Source: Leishmania martiniquensis
Lineage: Eukaryota; Euglenozoa; Kinetoplastea; Trypanosomatida; Trypanosomatidae
Reading direction: 5' to 3'
DNA: 64,000 bases
Assembly: GCF_017916325.1 (NCBI RefSeq)
Contig: NC_090155.1
Location: 623,501 to 687,500 of the forward strand
The notes beneath the pieces are model-generated. The model was not told the origin of the DNA. It worked only from the letters and a program-made list of their open reading frames with translations, and did no database searches. A program made the position numbers and the translations under genes. Shown piece by piece: positions 51,913-61,687 of the stretch (position 1 is its first letter; every line of letters begins with the position of its first letter).

Positions 51913-53733
51913 TCATCGGTGCAGCAGACTGTTAACCCATCCGCTCGACTTGAGATCCGCTGTGGCCGTTGCCGCGACCACCGCTGTAGCGGCCACAATG
52001 AGGCCCGCCCAGAACATCACACGATGCACGCGCTCTGACTTAGCGGGGTTGCGCCATTCTCGCGGCAGGAAGTGCCAGAGCAGCCGCAGCGCCGCGTTAC
52101 GCGTCCGCTGATTTGATAGGAAGCCGAGTCGCTTGACGTCGCCGTCGAGAAAGTTTTTCTCCTCCTCCTGTACTGTGCGCGAATACAGCGCGCTGTACTG
52201 CTCTGCCTGCTCCAGCAGCGCGTCGAGGGCATCTTTATCGATCTCGTCGAGCACCCGACCGGGCATCCGTGAGAGCTGGGCGTAGACGCGCGCCATGAGC
52301 ATGACGCCATCGTCACTGGCCTCCGTAGCCCCCATGCTGACACCCATCTCCTCCTTGGCGCCGTGGATCCACTCAAAGATGGCCTCGCGCTGATTCATGA
52401 CAAGGGCGGCAGTGAAGTAGATGACGGCTGAACCCTCCACATCCACGATGAAGTAGTCAAACAGCCGCGCCAACACTTGTAAATTGTCGACGCAGTGCAC
52501 GTACCACGTAATCACCCAGGAAACGGCGTAGTGGGACTCCGGCCCCACCCCGCACCACTCCAGGGCAGCAGCTAAGGGAGGGTCTTCCTGCGCAATGACC
52601 GCGTGCGTGGCGTACAGCATTGCCTCAGAGTTCTTCAGCTGGCGCGCGCTGAATCGCTTCCAGCGAGTCACGAGAAGCTTCTCACATACCGATACCACCT
52701 CCTCCCGCTCCATGTACGGACTCAGCATGTACATCATAAAGCCCATGAGCTCGTGTAAGCCCTGGTAATAGAAGCGCTGTGGATTGTGCAGGAGTACGCG
52801 CAGGATCGTGTTCTTCAGCCGCCGCCGCTGCTCGGTGCGCTCCGCCGAGTGCGGGTACAAAGTCCATAGCGACCGCTCGATGTCTGCTTCCACCACGCGC
52901 GGCTGGCAGTTGTCCGGCAGGAGGTACCACGACACGGGCCACAGCACCTTCTCGGAGAAATCCTGCGCCGGCGTCACGCTGCGATCCGCTACGTCCTTTG
53001 CGAGCTCGAGAATGTGGCTTGTGTCGCTCTTGACGCGCCGCGAGAGCTGCGAGACGGCGCGCCGCCGCACCTGTGCGAGCACGAGAGGCATCTCGCTCCC
53101 AGCGCTGCCGCAGCCGTCAGCCGATTCCTCCGTCGCTTCTTCGGGGGGCGCTGACTGCGGCCGCTCCAGCGAGGGGTGTCGGTGGCGACCTGTTGATGCC
53201 GCCGTCGAGCTGAGCGCGAGCGCGGCGCCGGCGGACGGGGAGCTGCCCGGGCGTGGAGAGTCGCTGTTGACATCGTGGCCATCCTTGCGCTGCCACACTT
53301 CAAGGAACTGACTCGGACCGCATGCGCTGTTGAGCTCGCCATCTTCCGTGTCTGCTATTGGGCTGGTGAAGGATTCGAGGGAGTTCGTCGTGCGGGTGCC
53401 CTCTCTGCTATGATTGCTGCTGCGATGGCTCGTCTGCAAACGGGTCTCCTCTTTCACATGGCGGATGATGCCGTCACTGAGCTGTGGCACAGCGGCAACT
53501 CTCTTGCGCCCAACAACGACATCACGCCACACCATGGCGCGCAGTTGCCCGCATCGCTGCAGTCGTCCTGAGCGGCAAAGCATAGCGCAGTAGCCCATGT
53601 ACTCTGCCTCTGTCTCCTCGAGGCGGCGGCGCTCGAGGCGGTCGATGAGAAGCTCCTCGTCCCTCCAGGATGAGGAGGAGGTGACAGCAGAGGTGGTGGT
53701 GGTGGAGGTGGACATGGTGGCTGCATGAGGCAT
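51913..53733 (-). CDS. TBC-domain Rab GTPase-activating protein, TBC1D20/Gyp8-like, tail-anchored
   Basis: This is a 606-residue protein from ATG at 53733 (a second ATG at 53715 is six codons on). The TBC domain begins near residue 55 (R-L-Q-R-C-G-Q-L-R-A-M-V-W), is interrupted by a disordered serine/proline-rich insertion (about 90-220), and resumes with the arginine finger motif V-E-A-D-I-E-R-S (arginine near 287) and the glutamine finger motif Y-Y-Q-G (near 321), so both catalytic residues are present. The S-W-V-I-T-W-Y-V-H segment is typical of the TBC1D20/Gyp8 branch. That branch acts on Rab1/Ypt1-type GTPases and is held in the ER by a C-terminal span. Here residues about 571-592 (F-W-A-G-L-I-V-A-A-T-A-V-V-A-A-T-A) are such a span, with a short tail. 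The 3' region runs into the retroposon. Confidence 0.9.
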   Translation of the reverse strand: MPHAATMSTSTTTTSAVTSSSSWRDEELLIDRLERRRLEETEAEYMGYCAMLCRSGRLQRCGQLRAMVWRDVVVGRKRVAAVPQLSDGIIRHVKEETRLQTSHRSSNHSREGTRTTNSLESFTSPIADTEDGELNSACGPSQFLEVWQRKDGHDVNSDSPRPGSSPSAGAALALSSTAASTGRHRHPSLERPQSAPPEEATEESADGCGSAGSEMPLVLAQVRRRAVSQLSRRVKSDTSHILELAKDVADRSVTPAQDFSEKVLWPVSWYLLPDNCQPRVVEADIERSLWTLYPHSAERTEQRRRLKNTILRVLLHNPQRFYYQGLHELMGFMMYMLSPYMEREEVVSVCEKLLVTRWKRFSARQLKNSEAMLYATHAVIAQEDPPLAAALEWCGVGPESHYAVSWVITWYVHCVDNLQVLARLFDYFIVDVEGSAVIYFTAALVMNQREAIFEWIHGAKEEMGVSMGATEASDDGVMLMARVYAQLSRMPGRVLDEIDKDALDALLEQAEQYSALYSRTVQEEEKNFLDGDVKRLGFLSNQRTRNAALRLLWHFLPREWRNPAKSERVHRVMFWAGLIVAATAVVAATATADLKSSGWVNSLLHR

Positions 53734-54738
53734 TGGCGTCCCTGCGCAGCCACGTGGCGGCGTGCACTGTAGGGCGGGGGGTGGGGAGCAAGGCGCTCTT
53801 TGTGCGCCTGCAGGGAGGACCTAAATAGAATCAATGGGAGATGGCGTATGTGTGTGTGTGTGTGGAAGGGGGAGGGGGGAGGGGTCTCGCTCAGGCGTGC
53901 GCCCTTCCTCCCGTACACGAGTGCGTATGAAGGGCCTGTATAGGTAAGAGTGTCGGGGGGGGGTAAGGGGGAAGGCAGCCGCACTTGAGCCCTCCCCGAG
54001 CAATTCGTATCAGCGAACAGACGGCGTGGACAGAGAGCGGAGAAGATATGGAGGGAGAAAGTGGGGTGCCATCGGGGGTGGTGGTGGAAGGGAGGGGGGA
54101 GTGCATCTCTGAAAGAGTGGACCTCAATCGATGTGGCTGAGGGAGAGACGCGTCGAGCTTCTGCTTGTGTGTGCCGGGGGCAAGGGGGGGTGGAAGAGGG
54201 CTCAAGTACGCCCTCGTGCACTGCTAACGGCAACCTCAGCGAAAGCGAGCAGAGGAAACGGTATGCGCCGGAGACCAGCGCTCTCGACGGCGTCTGCGAC
54301 GACAAGCCGGCACAGTTGGCGGAGAGGAAAGGGGAAGGAGAGGGAGAGAAAGAGGGACGCCGCACGCACACCAAAAAGAGGAGGAGCACGAGGGAAGATG
54401 AGCTCGCCAGCGCACACACGCCCAGGCAGACGCATAGGGCTCAGACAAGGAGAGAGTGAACACCCGTGCGACAGTTCGTGGTCTAGATGAAGAGGAGGAC
54501 CGGAGGCAAGCGGTGGCTCCGCGTCAGCAACAACGACACGCCCCCCCCATCTCTCTCTTCTCCCGCCAACAGCGACAAGCGGCGAAAGAAGAGCTCGACG
54601 GAAAGGGTACACACACACACACACACAAACACACACAATTACGCTGTGATCGCTGTGCCAGTGGGCATGTGCGACTTCACCTGCCATTGCTGCATTGATG
54701 AAGAGGATATGTGTGTGTGTGTGGGGGGAGATGCTCGA
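53734..54738 (-). other. Intergenic spacer with GT/CA repeats
   Basis: There is no gene. G-rich runs at 53868-53882, 53957-53965 and 54090-54100 are C-rich tracts on the transcribed strand. A GT repeat is at 53848-53864, a CA repeat at 54609-54627 and a GT repeat at 54708-54722. An open frame of 321 codons (53454-54419, minus) is proline/serine/histidine-rich pyrimidine-tract translation and overlaps the TBC start. Confidence 0.6.
54609..54627. repeat. CA dinucleotide microsatellite
   Basis: About nine CA units with an imperfect continuation to 54638, in the spacer between SGT1 and the TBC gene. Confidence 0.85.
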
Positions 54739-55380
54739 CTACTCCGAAATCGTCTTCGCCTCCATACCCTTTGGAGGCTGCGCCTCCACCTTCTTTTTCT
54801 TCACATCATCCCAGTTGGTGGAGAGCACTGTGCCGCCGCTCTCCGTGAAGGACTTAATCATCGCGCGGCGCTGCTCGTCGGAGCCGTCACCGTAGATTTG
54901 TTGGAACAGCTTGTTGAGGGCTGCCTCTCCTTCCGGCTTCGCGTCCTCCTCGAGCTCCAGCTTCAGCGCGCTCCAGTCCTTTCCCTTGCTGTTTGGGTAC
55001 TTGAGGTCCTTGGCCGCTGCAGGCAACACGCTCTCCAGCGTGCCAGAGGACGGGGCGACCACGGCACCCTCCGCGCCAGCCATCCGCTCCAGCGTCGGCC
55101 ACTGGTACGGCTGGGCCTTTACCACGGACACCTCCACCTTCATGGGACGCACCGAGATGGACGCGGCATCGCCCGTCAGCTCCGCGAAGAGCGGGTCGTA
55201 GTTGCAGCTGTACTCACGTCCGTTGTCATCAAGGCGAATGGCCACCTCAAGCGACGTGGTGGTCTTCGTCACGGTGACATCGTCCACCGTGCGCTCCTTT
55301 ACGTAGAAGGTGAAGTGGATTTGCTCAGCGGACTGGTACCACTCCATCCGCACCTGTCCGGTGAAGGGCACCGTCGGCAT
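54739..55380 (-). CDS. SGT1: SGT1-like co-chaperone (CS and SGS domains)
   Basis: This is a 213-residue protein from ATG at 55380 (the frame upstream to 55449 is leader-like). Residues about 4-90 form a CS domain: V-R-M-E-W-Y-Q-S, I-H-F-T-F-Y-V-K, L-E-V-A-I-R-L-D, Y-D-P-L-F-A-E-L and I-S-V-R-P-M-K-V-E-V. The P-Y-Q-W-P-T-L-E linker and a C-terminal SGS domain (about 135-213) follow, with D-L-K-Y-P-N-S-K-G-K-D-W-S-A-L, L-F-Q-Q-I-Y-G-D-G-S-D-E-Q-R-R-A-M-I-K-S-F-x-E-S-G-G-T-V-L-S-T-N-W, matching the family strongly. The TPR domain of animal, plant and yeast SGT1 is absent. SGT1 links HSP90 to client and ubiquitin-ligase complexes, including kinetochore assembly factors in yeast. There is no membrane or targeting signal, so it is cytosolic or nuclear. 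Confidence 0.93.
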   Translation of the reverse strand: MPTVPFTGQVRMEWYQSAEQIHFTFYVKERTVDDVTVTKTTTSLEVAIRLDDNGREYSCNYDPLFAELTGDAASISVRPMKVEVSVVKAQPYQWPTLERMAGAEGAVVAPSSGTLESVLPAAAKDLKYPNSKGKDWSALKLELEEDAKPEGEAALNKLFQQIYGDGSDEQRRAMIKSFTESGGTVLSTNWDDVKKKKVEAQPPKGMEAKTISE

Positions 55381-56421
55381 CTTCGTGGGTGCGTGCGTGG
55401 ATCTGCGCAACAGATGAAGCGCACCTGCAAGAGCAGCACTGACGTGCACGGCAGAATATCGCAGAGAGCCGATCGCCCGACGAAATTGACGGTCAGCGAA
55501 GCAACAGCGGCGACGCTGAGATGCGCGAAAGAGAGAAAGGAAGAGGGAGAGAGGGAGTGGGTGAGCGGTTCGCCGTTGTATGAGGCGCCACCGCCGCTTC
55601 TGTAAGCCACATCAGCGAACGAACACATGTGGTCAACGAGACAAGACGCGAAGGATGAAGGGAGTGGATTGTGTGAAGAGGAGACGAGCAAGGGCATCGT
55701 CGGTGGGGTACACAAGGCACTGAGGCGCAGACCGAGAGCGCGTAGATCCATTAGAGTGTTGGGAAGACAATCCACCTTCTCTCTCTCCCCCTCTTCGACT
55801 TGACCACCTTGACAGCCGTAGGCGGCTTGCAGAAGAGGGGAGAGTACGGCGCGCACAGTCCACTCCCCCTCGATGCGCGCGTTCGCTTTTTTGGCGCTCC
55901 TTCGAATACCGCTTTCGTCCGTTTCCCGTAAAATCACAGAAAAAATGCACAAAAACAAAAAGTGAAATGAGAGCGGTCTTGCTGCGGGGCGCCGTGCAGC
56001 GCCGTGGCGATGGCCGCGGGGATGAAGCGGCTACGCGTGTGATCGTGCGCGCGTGCGGGTCTGTGTTAAGCACGTGTGCCTCCCTGAGGAACCGGCCGCT
56101 GCACATCTCGGAAAAGGGTACGCGGGGAAGGGGCGCCAGAGGGTGGGGCGCTGCCGGCGAAGCAGAGGCGACGACGGGAGAGGGAGAGGATGAGGGTGCG
56201 GCAGCGGCAGGGACACACGACAAGAAAGGTGCAGGAGCTGCTGCGCTCCCCTACGCCAGCCCCTTCGCCATCTGCTAAGCTCTCAGTGTCACCCCACCCA
56301 CTCACTACGACGCTGAAGTGCCAGCGAGAGGGTCGGAGAGTCACTGCACCTAAGCAACCAGAGCACGCTACTGGGCTCGTCATGACATCGAAAGCAAAGG
56401 CGGAAGGGAAGTCCATCCCGC
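55381..56421 (-). other. Intergenic spacer
   Basis: There is no gene. CT tracts on the transcribed strand lie at 55500-55560 and 55770-55800, and an A-rich stretch at 55930-55965 gives the only AT-rich patch. Purine-rich plus-strand runs at 56120-56200 lie in the downstream part, the 3' region of the ribosomal protein gene. Confidence 0.55.
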
Positions 56422-56943
56422 TTAGTTCTTGGCGAACTTCTTGCCCATCTTGTCGGCAGAGCTCTTCGACACCACCTCCAACACGTTGTAACGGATCGTC
56501 TTGCTGAGCGGGCGGCACTGGCCAACGATCACCTCATCACCTTGCTTGGGGTCGAAGGCCGGGCTGCAGTGCACGGCCAGAGACTTGTGACGCTTCTGGT
56601 AACGCTGGTACTTCTTGATGAAATGCAGGTAGTTGCGGCGGATGATGATGGTGCGCTCCATCTTGGTGGAGTGCACAATGCCGCGCAGGATGCGACCGCG
56701 GATGACCACGTTGCTCGTGAAGGGGCACTTGCGATCGATGTACTTGCCGTTCAGCGCCTTGGCCGGCGTCTTGAAGCCCAGACCGACCTTCTTGGAGTAG
56801 CGGATGTGGCCAGACTTGTTGACGTGCTTGCGGCTCGGGCGGTGCATGTTTTCATTCACCGCCGTCTGGCGCTGGTACGCCTTCTGGTGCTGAATGGTGG
56901 CATCCACCTGATGCGCGCTGTAGTATTGCGGGGCTGCGGGCAT
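56422..56943 (-). CDS. RPS11: 40S ribosomal protein S11 (uS17)
   Basis: This is a 173-residue protein from ATG at 56943; the frame continues upstream to 57051 without a better start. Family features are clear: a basic N-terminal extension ending [12 protein letters not shown], then I-D-R-K-C-P-F-T, the core beta-barrel [26 protein letters not shown] with Y-x-x-Y-x-K-R-H-K, and [16 protein letters not shown]. The protein binds 18S rRNA in the small subunit. Length is slightly above the roughly 158 residues of animal S11 owing to the N-terminal extension and a short C-terminal tail. Codon use is strongly biased, as expected for a highly expressed gene. Confidence 0.97.
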   Translation of the reverse strand: MPAAPQYYSAHQVDATIQHQKAYQRQTAVNENMHRPSRKHVNKSGHIRYSKKVGLGFKTPAKALNGKYIDRKCPFTSNVVIRGRILRGIVHSTKMERTIIIRRNYLHFIKKYQRYQKRHKSLAVHCSPAFDPKQGDEVIVGQCRPLSKTIRYNVLEVVSKSSADKMGKKFAKN

Positions 56944-57784
56944 GACTCTACGCGTTGACCGAGTAAAACCTTCTCTGCGCCGCATGCGTGCGTTTGCGCG
57001 TGAAGGCGAATGGGTAAACAGCGATGATGGCAGGGGGAAAGGCGTCCCCAATGCAGAGGGGAGATGGTGGGACGAGGACAGTGAAAGCAGGGGGGGGTGA
57101 CATGAGGAGCGCGGATGGCGCGGGCGTGCTTACGGAAAGGGGCAGGGAGATCACTGCGGGGGGGGGGGGGGTCGTGGCCGTGGCGGCGAGGGCTCGGCCG
57201 CAACACCGGCAGCAGCAAAGGGAGAAGGAGGGGCTGCCGCGGATGAGACTGGACTCCGAGTGCGAGCGGGGGAGGGACGCGTCTTGACGACGAAGGGAAA
57301 TGATGAGCAATGGCCAAGTGGAGGTCTAACGGAGAGCAAAGGAAAAGGGCGTCGAGAAGGGAAGAGGGGGCCATCCGCACACTAACGGCGGATGGCCACA
57401 CAAAGCAGGGAGACGTCCACAGCGTCAACGCAGAGAGGGAGAGGCGCACGGATCCGCTGCAGGGCGCGGACCGTTGGGAGAGGCAAGGCAAAGGAAACAG
57501 CAAATAGTTCGCACTTAAACAGAGAGCACACCGCCTCCGAACGTCAGTACCCTTTCTCTTCCATCACCCTCTCCGCCGATATCTCTGCCCTCTCACAGCC
57601 ATCGACACAGCGAGTGCGTCGCGGCGATGAATGGGCCGCTGCGGAGGCGGGCGAGGAAGGGAGGGAGGAGGGCAACGTGCGCACAGTGAAGAAACGGAGA
57701 AACCCGCACGCACATATCGGTGCCGGTGTGCGCCAAACTAACAAGCGCTCTCATCTAAGTCTACCAGAGCGCGCCGCGCACGCG
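56944..57784 (-). other. Spacer with long C tract and acceptor for uS17
   Basis: There is no gene. On the minus strand a run of 14 C (57158-57171) is followed directly by GCAG with AG at 57154-57155, an excellent acceptor for the ribosomal protein gene. The remainder is purine-rich on the plus strand. Plus-strand frames such as 57392-58183 are shadows. Confidence 0.65.
57154..57171 (-). promoter_or_regulatory. Probable spliced-leader acceptor of the uS17 gene
   Basis: Fourteen consecutive C on the transcribed strand, then GCAG, about 210 bases before the ATG. The homopolymer is long enough that its length may be mis-sequenced or variable. Confidence 0.55.
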
Positions 57785-58972
57785 CTACTCGTACATGAGC
57801 GAGGTCCCCTGACTGGGGCTTGGTGCAATGCGTCTACGGGGCATGTTGACAGGAACAGACATGGCGCCGCTCGGTGGAGGGGACCCGGTTGCCATAGCTC
57901 CTGGTGGCATCACCTCGCAGGCCGGAGGGTCGACGGCCATTTGATCCCCAACTTTGTAAGGAGAGGACGGCATCGCAGCCGGTTGCACAGGCGCTACCAT
58001 TACGCCTGCCCCAAACAGCTGCGGCGGTGGCAAATTCGGGCCCGACACTGCACCGAGCGTCCCTGGCGCGGCGGGGTATGCGGCACCGTAGAGGTACGGG
58101 TACATGGCCTCAGTCGTCCCCGGGACACTCGGCGGCACGACAAGAGTGCTCTCCCCCTTCTTGTAGTCGGCGTTGTTGAGTAGGTGCAGACGGGCATTCG
58201 CTTTCTTCGCCTCGTCAACGAGTGTGCGCACCTGTTCTTGCTCTGCGCGGCGACGGCGCAGCCACGCTTTGTACTCATCGATCTCCTGAGGTGTCATCAC
58301 CCCGTACTTGGGTAGTGCGTTGTTGAGGTACAAAACGATGCCGACCGCGTACGTCAAGAAACCCACGCCAGCGAACACCCAGAGGTTGGCGGCGCTAATG
58401 AAAGGTAGGTAGGAGTCGGCATTGACTCCACAGAAGCGCAGGTAGTCTCGCAGCAGACGAGCTGGCTGCTCTGCCGCCGCCGCGATTTGCATGACGTAGG
58501 CGAGCAGCAGCAGCTCCGTGGCGGAGATGATGTCCTTCCAGAAATAAAAATTGCGGTACTTGATGACAAACACATTCGCCTCGACCAGCATGCGATTCAC
58601 GCCACCAACGGCGAGGGTCACGGCACAGATGAAGATGGCGAGCCGCATTTGAATTGTCTGATCCACAAAGACATCGTTCACAGAGCGTTGCGTGAAAATC
58701 ATTTGGACCGAGTCGAAGGCGTAAATTCTGCGCACCGTGCTGAATGAGCACTCGCGTGTCTTGAACACGAGAGCCGGCTTGAGTTCAAAGTTGTTCTGGA
58801 CGATGATGGAGCGCGTGAAAGTGCGACTAGCACCTATCGTCGTGGTGACGGTGTGGATGAGAAACGTGATCAGCTGCACAGCTGAGCAGAGATCGTAGAA
58901 GGGAACAATGCTCTTCTCGATCGACAGCCGTCCCTTCTTGGGCCGCTGTTGAAGGTCGCTTACAAGCTGCAT
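57785..58972 (-). CDS. Four-pass membrane protein with proline-rich cytosolic tail
   Basis: This is a 395-residue protein from ATG at 58972 (the longer frame to 59176 is leader-like). Four hydrophobic spans are seen at about 24-46 (C-S-A-V-Q-L-I-T-F-L-I-H), 105-127 (L-A-I-F-I-C-A-V-T-L-A-V-G-G-V), 147-166 (E-L-L-L-L-A-Y-V-M-Q-I-A-A-A) and 195-217 (L-W-V-F-A-G-V-G-F-L-T-Y-A-V-G-I-V-L-Y-L). The N-terminus is basic (R-P-K-K-G-R), so it probably faces the cytosol, which also puts the C-terminus there. After the last span come a short charged helix (K-A-W-L-R-R-R-R-A-E-Q-E) and a tail of about 150 residues rich in proline, alanine, glycine and tyrosine, possibly disordered. It is not a classical tetraspanin (no C-C-G loop) and I recognise no family. 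Confidence 0.82.
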   Translation of the reverse strand: MQLVSDLQQRPKKGRLSIEKSIVPFYDLCSAVQLITFLIHTVTTTIGASRTFTRSIIVQNNFELKPALVFKTRECSFSTVRRIYAFDSVQMIFTQRSVNDVFVDQTIQMRLAIFICAVTLAVGGVNRMLVEANVFVIKYRNFYFWKDIISATELLLLAYVMQIAAAAEQPARLLRDYLRFCGVNADSYLPFISAANLWVFAGVGFLTYAVGIVLYLNNALPKYGVMTPQEIDEYKAWLRRRRAEQEQVRTLVDEAKKANARLHLLNNADYKKGESTLVVPPSVPGTTEAMYPYLYGAAYPAAPGTLGAVSGPNLPPPQLFGAGVMVAPVQPAAMPSSPYKVGDQMAVDPPACEVMPPGAMATGSPPPSGAMSVPVNMPRRRIAPSPSQGTSLMYE

Positions 58973-59869
58973 GGATGCCTTCTCTGGCCTCGCGATGGGC
59001 GGGCACAAGTGTGGTGTGTAGAGGTGGTTGGGTGAAGGGAGAGGGGAGTAGGCGAGCTGCGCCTGCCACCCTCTCTCCTCGACGAATAGGCAACGAAGAG
59101 GGTGAGAAAAGAGGGATGAGTTCGGGGGAGAGTGGCGCATGTGGAAGGCCGCGCCTCTTCCGCCAAAGGCACGCACGCTGGTCTCCGTGCGCTGCCTCTT
59201 TTTCTCTGCTCAAGGCCTCCCCCACTCCCCAAAGAGATCCCCGCGGAGATTATACCTCTGCATGGCAGAAGGGCGGCGATATGTGTATGCACGTGTGTAA
59301 GTGTGTGTGTGGGGGGGGGCGGGGCGAGAGGGTAGCGGTAGAGCACCGAATGCGGCGGTCGGGCCCTCCTACCATGATGACTGCCGATACGGGATGCCGC
59401 TTATCTGCGTCTGTTAGTGTACACGCACACAGGCATGACGACAGGAAGGAGAGGAGGGAGTGACGACGCACACAACACCACTGACGAGATTCGCGCGTGG
59501 CGACTCACTTTGGTCCATCGCGTGCTGTTACCGTAAGCTGACTTCCCACACATATATATATATATGGGCATGTGCTCGTGCGCTGCAGCACTGGCCTCTG
59601 CGCATCGTGCTCGCACCACTTGCGCAGCATCGATGGCGCACTCGATCGACAGAACAGCATTAGGCCCACCAGCACCGACACCAAACAGCGGTTAGACTTT
59701 AATCGACAGTCGCCAAACACGGGCAAAGTGGCGTCTATGCGTGTACATAGACGACACTTACGTGCGCAGTGCAGCTTACACACACGCCAACCCATTAGAA
59801 ACCGGCAACGTACGCGGGGTGGTGATGCCGCTGCGGGCCTGCAGAGCCCTTAGAGTGCTCTTGCGCTTC
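58973..59869 (-). other. Intergenic spacer with GT and TA repeats
   Basis: There is no gene. It has a GT-rich stretch followed by G10 at 59290-59317, a short TA repeat at 59553-59566, and AT-richer sequence than elsewhere at 59640-59720. Confidence 0.55.
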
Positions 59870-60820
59870 TCAGTTCCTGAAGACGAGGTCGAGCGGATCG
59901 GCGCTCGGTGCCGGATGCAGCGCCTTGTGCCTATCAGACTTCTCCTTGATCACCTCATTGGCCTGCTGCTTCTCGAGGCGACGCAGCTTGCGATCGCGGC
60001 GCTGCTCCGTTGGTGGCCGCGCCGTCGCGCTCTTCCACAACACACTTCCCTTGCAGCACCCGTTGAAGATTCCCACCGGTTCCAAGGTGAAGCGAGGCCC
60101 GATCTCCAACAGCGCCAGAGGGCCGGTCGGCACAATTTGATAGTTGCGCACCCAAATATGGCCGTCGAGCCACAGGAAAGACATGATGCGGTCCACAAAC
60201 GGCATCGACTTTGGGTGGTAGCGCGGCGTGTTGAAGGCCATGTGCAGCAGCGACTTGGCCACACGCAAGTGCGGGTGGAGCTCGAAGTCGCGGTCGAAGT
60301 GTAGCAGCGGACGACTGTACTTGAGGCAGTTGCCCGCCATGCGAATCTCATCCGCTGTGTGTATGTTACTGATCTGCAGCTTGATACTTGGGCCGCTGGG
60401 AGCCTGCCCGATCCACAGGTAACTGACGTCGTTGCGATGCGGCTCGACAAACATGACGCTATTGCATTGATGCAGTCCGCACAGCTCGATGAGGTCATCG
60501 CCAAGCGTGTTGGTGCGCCCAATCTTCGGGTGCTCGCGGGAGTGCGGCATGAGGCCGCGCAGGTCGAGGAGCAGATGTCGGTCCTTGCTCGTCATACTAC
60601 GGGTACCAAGCACGAGGATTTTCTGCCGGTTCGTCATCTTCTTTGTTGTCTGCGCGCGCCGAACGTGAAGCTGGCCGACCATCTCTTCCTGGTGATTCGA
60701 TGTCGCCTCGGTGACATCCTCCTCGCACGCCGGGGATTCCGTCTGGGGCTGTGCGACCTTTGTCTCCGGCGCCTCTGCTGCGTGTGCAGAGCGAGCGCGC
60801 TTCTTGCCGGCGCCCGCCAT
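59870..60820 (-). CDS. BRX1: Ribosome biogenesis protein BRX1 (Brix domain)
   Basis: This is a 316-residue protein from ATG at 60820, which begins M-A-G-A-G-K-K-R-A-R, a nuclear-type basic start; the frame upstream to 61279 is leader-like. The Brix domain spans about 67-265: N-R-Q-K-I-L-V-L-G-T-R, then R-H-L-L-L-D-L-R-G-L-M-P-H-S-R-E-H-P-K, N-S-V-M-F-V-E-P-H-R and Y-L-W-I-G-Q-A-P-S-G-P-S-I-K-L-Q-I-S-N. The segments R-P-L-L-H-F-D and L-D-G-H-I-W-V-R-N-Y-Q-I complete it. These are the diagnostic BRX1 blocks rather than those of RPF1, RPF2, SSF or IMP4. BRX1 acts in nucleolar assembly of the 60S subunit. An acidic stretch at 25-50 and a basic C-terminal helix are usual. No catalytic function is expected. 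Confidence 0.96.
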   Translation of the reverse strand: MAGAGKKRARSAHAAEAPETKVAQPQTESPACEEDVTEATSNHQEEMVGQLHVRRAQTTKKMTNRQKILVLGTRSMTSKDRHLLLDLRGLMPHSREHPKIGRTNTLGDDLIELCGLHQCNSVMFVEPHRNDVSYLWIGQAPSGPSIKLQISNIHTADEIRMAGNCLKYSRPLLHFDRDFELHPHLRVAKSLLHMAFNTPRYHPKSMPFVDRIMSFLWLDGHIWVRNYQIVPTGPLALLEIGPRFTLEPVGIFNGCCKGSVLWKSATARPPTEQRRDRKLRRLEKQQANEVIKEKSDRHKALHPAPSADPLDLVFRN

Positions 60821-61687
60821 GCTGACTGCGTGAAAAGGGAGGGTCGTGAGAGACAGCCGTGAGAAGGCGGCTGGTGTGGCAATCGAAGAAGCGCGCAGTT
60901 GTTTCGCTACCGTTGTGTGTGTGGGCGCGTGCTGTGCTGAGTGTATTGCGTATGGGTGCGCGTGTTCAAAGATGGGGAAGTGCGGCTGCTGCGGTGAGGC
61001 AAGCCGCAGCCGTGAGACGCGGCGGTGCCAATACAAAGGACAGTGGAAGGTGTGTGTGTGTGTGGGGGGTGAGAGAGAGGCATGTGACCTTTGATTGAGC
61101 TCGCGACAGATGCCATGGGTAAGGAAATACAACAGGACGCGGCTGTGCGCCTTTGGGTGGCTGCGTCCCCTGTTTCGACGCACACAAAGACGGACCGAGA
61201 CACTGCTGTAACTGAAGAGCTCGCTGGCGGATGGACAGCAAAGATAGAGGAGCAGGCCATGCAGTTCGTTGACACACATGTGAGCTATTCTTTGGCTGTG
61301 TTGGTGCCCTGAAGTGTTTCAGTGATGCGGCGAAGATGGCGGTGAACGAATAAAACGGTAAGGGAAGGGGAGGCGAAGCAGCGCCACACACAAACACAGT
61401 GAGACGAAGAGACGGAGAGGAAAGGCGTCAATGTGCGCCGAACGGCGGATCTACGGAATGCGGAGCGAAAACGTGAAATCTAACGAGATGAGAATAAGCG
61501 GGCCCGCGGGCGAAGCAACGATGGCCACCACGACACGCAGTCGTGCGCGCTACGCGGACGCGTTCAGGAGGCACCGGCGCCGAGGGGAAAAGGATATGGC
61601 TGACATGCCAGACAGTCCCATGCACGCACATTGCCTTAACTGTTGCCGAGAGAAGAGCGTGCAGCGAAAGATTGACCGAATCGCCGC
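60821..61687 (-). other. Intergenic spacer
   Basis: There is no gene. On the transcribed strand it has CT tracts at 61340-61420 and a CA/GT repeat at 61047-61064. Short frames on both strands lack coding character. Confidence 0.55.

Noticed and set aside
53454..54419. Minus-strand frame of 321 codons upstream of and overlapping the TBC gene
   Set aside because: It is proline, serine and histidine-rich from C/T tracts and CA repeats, and overlaps the real gene in another frame.
54487..55605. Plus-strand open frame of 372 codons opposite SGT1
   Set aside because: It mirrors the SGT1 codon pattern on the other strand and has no recognisable protein; the minus strand has a clear SGT1.
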